Shown here: positions 34,327 through 42,577 of the stretch, piece by piece
Numbering within the stretch: position 1 is the stretch's first letter
How the letters are laid out: every line of letters begins with the position of its first letter
Assembly (NCBI GenBank): GCA_017621735.1
Contig: JAGASM010000032.1
Span: 29,379-93,378 of the forward strand
Length of the DNA stretch: 64,000 nucleotides
Direction: 5' to 3'
Origin: Clostridia bacterium
Lineage (GTDB): Bacteria > Bacillota > Clostridia > Christensenellales > Borkfalkiaceae
The notes under the pieces: model-generated
What the model was told of the DNA's origin: nothing
Databases searched by the model: none
The model's input: the letters and a program-made list of their open reading frames with translations, nothing else
Translations under genes and position numbers: made by a program

Positions 34327-34334
34327 CCCCCCCC
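34327..34334 (-). repeat. G8 tract in the leader of the surface/uL15-like fusion gene
   Basis: Eight C on the plus strand (G8 in the transcript), between the promoter at 34365-34394 and the start codon at 34282. It is a possible slippage site affecting leader structure. Confidence 0.6.
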
Positions 34335-34364
34335 TTTTTACGACTACCCCCTAATAGTAACGAT

Positions 34365-34394
34365 AGTATAGCACCCCCCTCCTAAAATTGTCAA
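34365..34394 (-). promoter_or_regulatory. Promoter with a G6 tract in its spacer
   Basis: On the minus strand, TTGACA (34389-34394) and TATACT (34365-34370) are 18 bp apart, one more than optimum. The spacer contains G6 (34374-34379), so one-base slippage would change spacing to 17 or 19 and so change promoter strength. Confidence 0.7.
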
Positions 34395-34570
34395 GATTTT
34401 TTTATACACAGTATAAAAAATTGAATTCTTATCCTCGTTTGCAGCCATTTTGCGGCTCAATCCAATACATTATGCTGATATATTATATTGAAACACTCGT
34501 ACGTTCAAACCGTATTTTTCAAAAAAATTCCGCAACCGTCCGCGCACGGAAAAATGCATGATTTGTTTCA

Positions 34571-34960
34571 TTTTCCGCGCGTTTTACGCGCAGGGAATGA
34601 TTGTTTTTTCTCCCCGCGTTCGGGGAAGAGAGGGTGTATTGCTCGAAGAACATAACGTATTGCGCCATTTATTTCACGCGAGGAGAAAGATGATAATCCC
34701 CCCCCCGTGCTTTGCACGCGGGGGGAAATTAACTTATTTTAACGCCTCACTTATTTTCCCCGTCCCGCGTGCAAAGCACGCGGGACGGGGAAATGCTATG
34801 TTTGGTTGATATCCCCGCGCGGAGCGCGGGGATATCAACGGGGAGAAAAGTTTTGAGCTTTCCCCGCGCGGAGCGCGGGGATACGATAAATGATTGAGAG
34901 TTTTACGTTGCGTGCGGAGAAAAAATTATAATCTTCTCCGCGTGCAAAGCACGCGGAGAT
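34571..34960. repeat. Cluster of REP-like palindromes
   Basis: At least five GC-rich hairpins in under 300 bp share a CGYGC/GCRCG core and 3-nt loops: 34698-34725 (TTT loop), 34758-34790 (15-bp arms, AAA loop), 34806-34838 (15-bp arms, GGA loop), 34861-34881 (GGA loop) and 34936-34958 (AAA loop). Weaker relatives lie at about 34574-34594 and 34981-34991. No gene is seen in 34395-35062. Arm sequences co-vary while pairing is kept, so the structure is the conserved feature. Confidence 0.85.
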
Positions 34961-35014
34961 ATCATAGGTTGAGATGTTGTTGCGCGCGGGGATATTTTAG
35001 ATATGATAATAAAA

Positions 35015-35044
35015 AAACTCTTTGCTTGCGCAAAGAGTTTTTTT
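35015..35044 (-). terminator. Terminator of the lipoprotein cluster
   Basis: AAACTCTTTGC (35015-35025)/GCAAAGAGTTT (35030-35040) with flanking A and T runs on both sides. On the minus strand it follows the end of the frame-shifted lipoprotein extension at 35063. Confidence 0.88.
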
Positions 35045-35062
35045 GTTGTTTCAGCAATGCGA

Positions 35063-35592
35063 TTATGCTTGCTTGGTGAACGTTTTATTTACAACGTCGT
35101 CGCCGAAGCTACCGCTGAGATGTACTTGGAGCGTGCTTCCGCTCAAATCAGCCGTGTTTTCGCCGTCATCCCATGCCGCAAAATCAGAAAGCGTTGCATG
35201 TCCTTCTACCGTGATTTGATAGGTGAAGTTGTAAACCGTTCCGTTGTCGAACGTACCCGTTCCATCACCGTTGAAAATCATGGTAAATCCACCGTCAGCC
35301 GTGTAGGTGCCAGCGAAGGCGTCAAGTTGAACTTCCGCTTGCTTGGTGAACGTTTTGTTGAGAGGGTTTTCCATGTATTCGTCGTTCCAAGAAATGGTTA
35401 CCGTTCCGTCGCCGAGCGTTGCGGTATTATCATCTGCGTTCCATGCATCACCAACTGCGGAAATATTCGCCGTCGTGCCGTCTACCGTGTACGTAAACGT
35501 GAAATCTGCAGAACCGTTGTTGAACGTTCCGTTTCCTGCTCCGTCAAACGTAAGCGTAAAGCCATCTACTACATACGTACCTGCGAAGGCGT
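35063..35592 (-). pseudogene. Out-of-frame C-terminal extension of the InlB/lipocalin-like lipoprotein
   Basis: Downstream of the G8 tract the reading frame continues without stop for about 177 codons in a different frame from the upstream gene. The protein reads TDLDAFAGTYVVDGF..., then ends with two FTKQA-type units and TAA at 35063. The start of each unit, DAFAGTY, is the same module opening as in the upstream 1011-residue protein. This shows the two parts belong together and that the tract shifts the frame. An internal ATG (35374) would make a 103-residue protein, but there is no RBS there. Confidence 0.85.
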
Positions 35593-38500
35593 CTAAATCA
35601 GTACCCCCCCCTCTTCGATTACTTCAAGGTTCAGGGTTGCCTCATAATACAACTCGCCCCAGCACCAACCTTTTACGGTCATCGTCGTGCCGTCGATGAC
35701 ACATTGATAATCCGCATCGCCGATGGTGAAATCGATTCTGTTAGGGTTGGTGCTATTGATGGTATACTTTGCGGTGCCGTTGCAGTCGCTATCGGAAGGG
35801 CTTTGATCCGACGTAATGGTAACGCTACCGTAACCGTTGACGGTGATGGTCAACAAATAATAGTTATTATTGTCCTTGTCAGCATTCGCCCAAGTACCTG
35901 CAAATGCGTCGGGCGCTACGTAGGTTACGTCGTAAATATCCGTGTAACTTCCCGCCATAACCGAAAGGGTATTTTCTGCTCCGCTCTTCGGATATACCGT
36001 ATAAGAAATGCTATCTGCCGTGAAATTGATTCTGTTACCCTCGTCGTTGATGGTGTAAGTAATTGCAACTTCGGCGCTGTCGGTGTACATAATGCCCTTG
36101 CCGTAGCCGTTGAAGTAGAAGTCGTTACGACTTGCATTTTCCCACTTACCCAAGAATGCGTCCGCAGGAATTTCTACCTCTGCAGCGGAAACGTACGTTT
36201 TGCTATCCGTTCCGTTGGAAAGGACGATGGTGTCCGCTTCGGTGCCGAGGGTGATGGTGTATTCGGTGCTATCAACCGTAAAGGTGTAGCAAATACCCGT
36301 TGCGCCCCACGTTTCTTCCATGTCGTATTCGGTTCCGCCGAAGGTTACCTTTTCTGCATTGACGTTGAGAATGACGTACTCGCCGTCCAACGCGTACGCG
36401 CCGTTGTTCGAGCCAACGTAATCGTCTGCAACGGAGATTTCCGTACCTACTTTTACGTAAACGTAAGGACTGCTATATCCTTCTCTATAGAAGATGTTCG
36501 CAGAAAGTACGTCGTACGTGCCGCTATGCGTGTAAGTATCGTCAAGAACCACTTGCGTTCCTTCTTGATTGAATTCGTACGTACCTTCAGGTTTTACGGA
36601 ACCGGAAGACGTAATCATGATAACGCCGCCGAAACCGTCGAGGATAAGGGTGTAGGAACCGTCGTACTGTTCGTAAGTTGCCGCTTTTCCGTCCGCCGTT
36701 TCTACGGTGTACGTCTTTGCGTCGAGATCGAACTTATAACCTTTGAACGTCGTGTAGTCTTCGTCCGCAACGACGGAAACGCCTGCTGCATTTACCATAT
36801 ATGCAACTGCCGCCGCGCTACCAACCGTCATCTTACCGTAACCGTCGAGGGAGATATTGTCTTGTCCTGCGCAGGTGTAGGTACCGTATTCGTTGGTACG
36901 AACGTAGAACTTCGTGGTGGTGCTATAAGAGCCAACGTTGACGTAGATCTTCAACGTTTCGGTTGCCGTAGGAGCACCCGTGAGGGTAAGCACTACTTCG
37001 TTGCCGTCGGCAATTTCGCCTGCAACCGTTGCGGGATAGTATGCGGTGTCTACGCGCCATACATATTGCTTGCTGTTATCTTCGAGGATGTATTCGTAGA
37101 GATAACGGGTGGTGCTGTCGTTCCAAGCCGTTCCTTGGTAGGATTCGTAATCGGAAACGCCCTTAACGAATACACCGTTTTTGCTTGCAGAACCGCCCTC
37201 TGTGATAATGATGTTGCCGTTTGCGTCAATCGTAACAGGAATGGTCGTAAAGGAAGAAGAGGAACTGTACGTCTTATACTTAATGAACCAGTTTTCACCT
37301 TCTTGATACATTCTACCTTCGTATACCGTGCTGGAGTGCTTGGAAACGATACCGCCGTCCGCGATAATCAATTCGTTCGAGCCGCTTTGATAGGTACCTG
37401 CATATGCGAAGGGAGCCGCTTTGGTGAGCACGTACGTTTCGGTAACGAGCTCTTCTGTGTAGTCATAATATTGATACGTGAGCGTCATCGTATCGCCGAC
37501 GAGCATAAAGGTGATAATCTCGCTGCTATAACCCATCCCTTCGGAGAATTTAAGCGCGCCCGTTTCTGCATCGAACGTATACGTTTCGGAACTGTAACCG
37601 ACTGCCGAGAAGGCCGTATCGTCAATGATTGCGTACGTATCGTCGTTTACCCACGTGCCGACGTAGTCTGCCTTGCAAACGTCGATTGCCGTGAAGGTGA
37701 TATCTTCCGTGATTTCGAGGTTGCCGACTGCTTTTACGTCCCCGTTGTACCAACCGAGGAATACGTGTCCGGATTCCATAGAGGGAGCGGCGGGAATGTC
37801 GCCTGCTGCGAGGAAGAATCCGTCCTGTCCGCGTGCAACGGTTACGGGAGTGCTATCCGTGCCGTTTACAAAGGTTACCGTGTAAGCGGTACGAACGAAG
37901 GATGCAAAAATTTCGGTATCTTCTTCGAACGCTGCTTCGGTGAGGTCTACAACGTTGTTTTCGCCGTCAACCCATGCGTCGAACGCGAAGTTGGTTTCCG
38001 CCGTAGGATCTGCGGGGATATCTGCTTCTGCAAGGACTGCATTGGGACGAACGTAAACGGTGGTAATCGTTTCGCTACCGTTTTTGAAGGTAACCGCTAC
38101 GCCTTGCGTGAACACTGCGTTTGCCGTTACGTCTTCTTCTACAAGGTAGGTGTCGTTGACGTTTACGTTACCGACAAACCAACCGTCGAAGAATTTTCCT
38201 GCTTCCGCTACGGGTGCTGCGGGGATATCTTCTTCCGCAACTGCGGTGTTAGGACGGACGTAGACGGTTTTAACCGTTTCGTCGCCGTTTTTGAAGGTAA
38301 CGGATACGCCTTGCGTGAATGCCGCGTTTGCCGTTACGTCCGCAGTAGGCGTATAGCCGACGGAAACTTCTGCATTGCCTGCAAACCAACCGTCGAAGAA
38401 CTTGCCTTCTTCCGCTGCGGGTGCTGCGGGAACGTCGCCTGCTGCAAGGGCGTCGCCCTCGTCAACCGTAACTGTTTTGACTGTTTCGTCGCCGTTTTTG

Positions 38501-38628
38501 AAGGTAACCGTGTAAGTCGTTTCTTCGGGGGTGGGCGTAGGATCGGGTTCTTCGCCACAACCGACGATGAAAAGAGAGCATACAAGGGTACATACTAAAG
38601 CGAGTAAGCCAAATACTTTCTTCTTCAT
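35593..38628 (-). CDS. Giant lipoprotein: InlB-B repeats and lipocalin-like repeats (frame-shifted at its end)
   Basis: 1011 residues as encoded, lipobox IVGC (Cys25). Residues about 38-300 hold four Listeria/Bacteroides-type repeats (TVTFKNGDETVKTV...; FFDGWF, FFDGWF, FAFDAWV, FLGWY). From about 310 on come lipocalin-like modules, each beginning (Y/F)(V/A)G.W or DAF.G(K/T)W and rich in Thr, Tyr and Gly. The C-terminal stop arises directly after a G8 run (35604-35611): with nine or six G the protein would continue for a further 177 residues (35063-35592). Start ATG follows AAGGAGAAAAAAGT. It is the last of three co-directional giant lipoproteins. Function unknown; surface binding or adhesion is inferred. 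Confidence 0.86.
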   Translation of the reverse strand: MKKKVFGLLALVCTLVCSLFIVGCGEEPDPTPTPEETTYTVTFKNGDETVKTVTVDEGDALAAGDVPAAPAAEEGKFFDGWFAGNAEVSVGYTPTADVTANAAFTQGVSVTFKNGDETVKTVYVRPNTAVAEEDIPAAPVAEAGKFFDGWFVGNVNVNDTYLVEEDVTANAVFTQGVAVTFKNGSETITTVYVRPNAVLAEADIPADPTAETNFAFDAWVDGENNVVDLTEAAFEEDTEIFASFVRTAYTVTFVNGTDSTPVTVARGQDGFFLAAGDIPAAPSMESGHVFLGWYNGDVKAVGNLEITEDITFTAIDVCKADYVGTWVNDDTYAIIDDTAFSAVGYSSETYTFDAETGALKFSEGMGYSSEIITFMLVGDTMTLTYQYYDYTEELVTETYVLTKAAPFAYAGTYQSGSNELIIADGGIVSKHSSTVYEGRMYQEGENWFIKYKTYSSSSSFTTIPVTIDANGNIIITEGGSASKNGVFVKGVSDYESYQGTAWNDSTTRYLYEYILEDNSKQYVWRVDTAYYPATVAGEIADGNEVVLTLTGAPTATETLKIYVNVGSYSTTTKFYVRTNEYGTYTCAGQDNISLDGYGKMTVGSAAAVAYMVNAAGVSVVADEDYTTFKGYKFDLDAKTYTVETADGKAATYEQYDGSYTLILDGFGGVIMITSSGSVKPEGTYEFNQEGTQVVLDDTYTHSGTYDVLSANIFYREGYSSPYVYVKVGTEISVADDYVGSNNGAYALDGEYVILNVNAEKVTFGGTEYDMEETWGATGICYTFTVDSTEYTITLGTEADTIVLSNGTDSKTYVSAAEVEIPADAFLGKWENASRNDFYFNGYGKGIMYTDSAEVAITYTINDEGNRINFTADSISYTVYPKSGAENTLSVMAGSYTDIYDVTYVAPDAFAGTWANADKDNNNYYLLTITVNGYGSVTITSDQSPSDSDCNGTAKYTINSTNPNRIDFTIGDADYQCVIDGTTMTVKGWCWGELYYEATLNLEVIEEGGVLI
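35604..35611 (-). repeat. G8 homopolymer tract that sets the reading frame of a lipoprotein gene
   Basis: Eight C on the plus strand (G8 in the coding strand). With eight, translation reads GAG GGG GGG GTA and stops after four more codons. With nine (or six) it runs on in the downstream frame. Confidence 0.9.
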
Positions 38629-38678
38629 ACTTTTTTCTCCTTTTTTTATTTATTTACACTTAAAAAAGTATCAAATGG

Positions 38679-41600
38679 TTAGGACACGACCTTTGTGAGG
38701 GTTGCCGTCCAGGTGCGGTACTCGTCATCTGTAATTTCTACGGATAACGTTTCTTCTTCCACATCGTAGGTGAGTTCAAATTCAAGTCCGCCGCTGACTG
38801 CGGTGATGATGCCCGTTGCGCCGTCGTAATTGACTTGGGAAAGGTAGGTGCCCGACGCCTCGTCGTTGTTCGCCGCGTAAACGATTTCGCCCGTTGCCTT
38901 AATAAAGATGGAGCGCGTGTCGTTTGCACCGTATCCTTCAAATAAACCTTGCCACTGACCGCAAAGGACTGCGGGGAACACCTCTTCTACGTTGCCTCTG
39001 CGGGCGAGAGTGATTGCGCTTTCGCCATCGGGCGTGAGGGTGATCGTCGTGCCGAATACTACCGCGTGGGTTTTAGAGTTTGCTCTAAAGTAGACGGTTT
39101 TATCTCCGTCGTAAGAAACGTTGGAAATGGGGCTACCGAGGTAGGAGCCGGTCAAATTGTCGCGAAGGTTGAATACGACGTCCGTTTGACCTTCTACCAC
39201 GTACGCGCCCGCCCATTCCACAGGGAATACGGGAGGCGTCGTCGAGCCGGTGTAGCCGTCTTTGATGAAGGACATCTCGCGATACAACCACGTGTCGCTC
39301 TTGGTGTAGAGAAGATTTCCGTCGTAGTAGAGTTGGAAATCCGCCTTGTGCGAACTGTTGAACTGAACGGTTATGCCGGACGCATTTACCGTGTAAGTTC
39401 CCCATCCGCTCCAGTTGTGGCGGTAAACGCCGTTTTCTACGTCGTAGAGGTACATCAACGTCGCGTTGCCGTAGCCGTCAATGATGAGTTTTTGGTATTT
39501 ATCATAAGTTTCTCCCGTCGACCAAGAGGTGCCTTCGTGATACCAAATGCCTTGATAGCCGTCCGTTTGCGCAAGCGTTACCGCACCTTGTGCATTTTGT
39601 GCCGCCGCATAATCGAACCCGATGATTTGATCGTCGCTAAAGAGAATGACGACTACGTTGTCGTACGTGAGATACGTCCCCTCTTTTCCGCCCGTTACGT
39701 TGCCGTTTCCGTCAAGGGAGAAGGAAAGTCCGTCGTAGGTATAATCGCCCATTTCGTCGCCGACCTTTAAGAGTTGGCGATAATCGCGGTCTTCGTCGAA
39801 GTCAAAGATCTTGACGCGATAGCGTTCGCCGTTGACCGTAACGAGTTCGTCGTTTGCAAACGTGCCGGAAACGGTTGCCGTTTTGTCCCATTCGCCGTCT
39901 TTGACGAAGTACGTCGTTTCTCCGCAAACGAACACGACGTTTGCTCTGTCGGTAATTGCGTATGCGTACAAGTCGCCCGCTTCTGTTTTGGTGAGGACCA
40001 TCGGGAATTTCACCGTCGTTCCGCGGTGGAATTTGCCGTGAAGGACGTCCGCCCCTTCGTCGTAAGTAAATTCCGTTGCATACCCGTCGAGAATGAGTTT
40101 GACGGTGCCGCTTTCTTCACTGTAATAATATCTGCCTTGAACGGTGGAGTACAACGTGCGGTAAAGCACCGTGCCGTTTGCGAGGAATTCGATGGTATAA
40201 TGGTCGACGTAGAACGTTTCAAACCCGACGGGGTTGCTGTTCGTCGAACTGATGTATGCGATACTGTACGTACCGAGGAACTCTTCGCCCGAATAGTCGA
40301 CGGAGCCGTACTGCGTAAACTTTACGCCGTCAAGTTCGTAAGACACGCCGCTTTTTGCCGTCGCGTCTACCGTGAGGACGTTGCCGTCCCGTTCAATGAC
40401 CATAGACGAGAACCAGCCGCCCATTTTTCCCGCTCCCGTCGTATTGCAGTTGACGGTGATGGTGTCCCCTTCGATCGTGTACGTGCCGTTTACGAAGTTT
40501 CCGTTGTTGATGGTCGTGCTTTGGAAGGTCATCGTGCCTTCGCTGACGAAGGTGAGAAGATCGCCGTTCGGAGAAACGAATTCGCCGATGATTTCCGGTT
40601 CAAACGGGGTAAAGGTGTAGGACATATAGCCCGTCATCCCCATATCGTAGTAGAAGGTCAACGCGTTGGGGGTAATGGTCCCGCTCATTTCACCGTTGGA
40701 GCCGACGTTAAAGACGATATTTTCGCCGTTATAGATGTACGTTCCGCGGGAGATGGTGTCTGCAATCCATTGCATTCCGCCGTTTTCGTCGAGAACGATG
40801 GAGCCGCCGTCGTACGATTGCGCTTCGCTATCGTTCAAAAGCCCCGTGCCCTTGTACGCGCCGACGATACCCGAAACGTCTTGCCAACGCGCGGTGAGCG
40901 TCATATCCTTGACGACGGGAACGTAGAAACGGGGCATTGCGCCTTCTGCAAGTTCCCACGAGAAGAAGAGTTCGGGACTGTTATGGTCAAGACGTTCAAT
41001 TTCGTCGAGGAACGCATAGCCACTTTCCGCATTGCGTTCTAACGTATCCACCGTTTGACCTTTGCTTTGAAGGGTTACGGTAAAGTCCGTCTTGACGTCG
41101 ATTGCAAGCGTTTGCGTAGGTTTGTACGTTTCGCCGATCGACCAAACTTCTTCCATCCAACCGAGCGTATCCGTCAAGAATTCCGCCGTGAACGCACTTG
41201 CGTCAACCTCTTCTCCGTACGTGCTCTTAATCGCACGGTTTGCGGTGATTCTGCCGCTATAATAGCAGTTGACGATTGCCGTTCCTGCTTCGTAATAGTA
41301 ATCGTAATTGTCGGAAATTGCATAGCCGACGACGCCGCCGACGTAGGAACTGTAGACGTTGGAGTTCGCCTCTTTTCCCGTAACCGCGCCGGTTGCAAAA
41401 CTGTCCATAATGATACTGTCGCCCGACGCGCTGCCGACCAAGCCGCCCGCGTACGTTACTTCTTTCGCCGTGCCTCTCACCGATGCGGAAGAGGTACAGT
41501 TGATGATAGAAACGTAATCGCTGATCGTGCCGACCAAGCCGCCCGCGTACATGCCCCCACGCAAGGAGCCTGTCGTTGCACAGTTGATGATGGCAACGGT

Positions 41601-42557
41601 GCTCGAATAGTCAAGGACGTAACCGAACAAACCGCCGACTGCGCCGTTTTCGTGCGAACCTTCTTCGCCGATCGTCGTGGTAACGTCCGCGTAGCAGTTT
41701 TCTACGTACACAACGTACGATTGCCCGCTATACGTGTTTGCCGAAAGTCCGCCTGCAATTCCGCCGAGATAGGTGGGATTTGCCTCCAACATGCTCGTTT
41801 CAATCGTGCCGATGGCGTTGACTTTGGTAAAGTTGGTGAGTTCCGCGTACCCGACGACGCCGCCGACGTAAGCGGAGATCGCGTCCGTGTAAGATTCCGC
41901 ATTTGCGGTAAACTCAACCGTGAGATTTCTGATGTCTGCAAGGTGGGTACGCCCGAACAAGCCGAGGTAGACGTTCCCTTTTTTTGCAATACGGGTAAGG
42001 GTGAGGTTTGAAATCGTTTTTCCGTTCCCGTCAAAAGAGCCGGTAAAGCGGTAGTCGAGTTCGTTTTCATCCTCGTCTTCCGTTACTTTCCCCGCAGGCT
42101 CGTATTCTTTGTCCGCCATGTCGATATCCGCCGTCAAGCGGTAGAATGCGGAAAGATAGTTGCCTTCGCCCGAATTTACTTTGTTGGAAAAGTCGACGAG
42201 TTGGTCGGCGTTTGCAATGGTGTAAGGATCGTCTTGCGTTCCCGTACCGCGCATGGTCGCGCCCTCTTCTACCACCTCTTCTTCCCAAGTACCCGTAAGG
42301 GTGATGTCTTGCGTAACGGGCGTAGAGAAGGAATACTCTTCGTCATTGAGGAACCAACCCGCGAACTCAAATCCGTCGCGCGTGGGCTCTTTGGGCTCGA
42401 TTGCGCATTCCCCCGCCTTGACCGTTTGTGCGGGAACGGAAATTTCTTCTCCCGTAAAGGAAACGGTGTACGTATCCTCCTCTCCGCACGCGGCAAGCCC
42501 AAAGCAAAGGCAAAGAACTGTTAAAAGCGTCAAAATAAATCCAAATTTTTTCTTCAT
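38679..42557 (-). CDS. Giant lipoprotein: InlB-B repeat, GLUG repeats and lipocalin-like repeats
   Basis: 1292 residues from the ATG at 42557, preceded by AGGAGGCTTTT; the frame start at 42581 overlaps the previous gene. Lipobox LAAC (Cys24). Residues about 30-95 form one InlB-B unit (FEFAGWF). About 100-475 are GLUG-type repeats (DFSNKVN, GSFDGNGKTISNLTL, GGVVGYA, GGLVGSASG), a pattern known from bacterial adhesins. A second InlB-like unit follows. The rest is lipocalin-like repeats (GAYKGTGLL, EFLGTYSI, WAGAYVVEG). No catalytic motif. It is 20 bp downstream of a closely similar lipoprotein and 50 bp upstream of the next. Confidence 0.86.
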   Translation of the reverse strand: MKKKFGFILTLLTVLCLCFGLAACGEEDTYTVSFTGEEISVPAQTVKAGECAIEPKEPTRDGFEFAGWFLNDEEYSFSTPVTQDITLTGTWEEEVVEEGATMRGTGTQDDPYTIANADQLVDFSNKVNSGEGNYLSAFYRLTADIDMADKEYEPAGKVTEDEDENELDYRFTGSFDGNGKTISNLTLTRIAKKGNVYLGLFGRTHLADIRNLTVEFTANAESYTDAISAYVGGVVGYAELTNFTKVNAIGTIETSMLEANPTYLGGIAGGLSANTYSGQSYVVYVENCYADVTTTIGEEGSHENGAVGGLFGYVLDYSSTVAIINCATTGSLRGGMYAGGLVGTISDYVSIINCTSSASVRGTAKEVTYAGGLVGSASGDSIIMDSFATGAVTGKEANSNVYSSYVGGVVGYAISDNYDYYYEAGTAIVNCYYSGRITANRAIKSTYGEEVDASAFTAEFLTDTLGWMEEVWSIGETYKPTQTLAIDVKTDFTVTLQSKGQTVDTLERNAESGYAFLDEIERLDHNSPELFFSWELAEGAMPRFYVPVVKDMTLTARWQDVSGIVGAYKGTGLLNDSEAQSYDGGSIVLDENGGMQWIADTISRGTYIYNGENIVFNVGSNGEMSGTITPNALTFYYDMGMTGYMSYTFTPFEPEIIGEFVSPNGDLLTFVSEGTMTFQSTTINNGNFVNGTYTIEGDTITVNCNTTGAGKMGGWFSSMVIERDGNVLTVDATAKSGVSYELDGVKFTQYGSVDYSGEEFLGTYSIAYISSTNSNPVGFETFYVDHYTIEFLANGTVLYRTLYSTVQGRYYYSEESGTVKLILDGYATEFTYDEGADVLHGKFHRGTTVKFPMVLTKTEAGDLYAYAITDRANVVFVCGETTYFVKDGEWDKTATVSGTFANDELVTVNGERYRVKIFDFDEDRDYRQLLKVGDEMGDYTYDGLSFSLDGNGNVTGGKEGTYLTYDNVVVILFSDDQIIGFDYAAAQNAQGAVTLAQTDGYQGIWYHEGTSWSTGETYDKYQKLIIDGYGNATLMYLYDVENGVYRHNWSGWGTYTVNASGITVQFNSSHKADFQLYYDGNLLYTKSDTWLYREMSFIKDGYTGSTTPPVFPVEWAGAYVVEGQTDVVFNLRDNLTGSYLGSPISNVSYDGDKTVYFRANSKTHAVVFGTTITLTPDGESAITLARRGNVEEVFPAVLCGQWQGLFEGYGANDTRSIFIKATGEIVYAANNDEASGTYLSQVNYDGATGIITAVSGGLEFELTYDVEEETLSVEITDDEYRTWTATLTKVVS

Positions 42558-42577
42558 AAAAGCCTCCTGTTTGGAGA

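Noticed and set aside
34558..34809. Plus-strand frame through the palindrome cluster
   Set aside because: Its sequence is made of hairpin arms; no RBS or protein-like composition.
35063..35374. Separate 103-residue gene
   Set aside because: No RBS; the frame continues upstream to the G8 tract with the module sequence of the lipoprotein.
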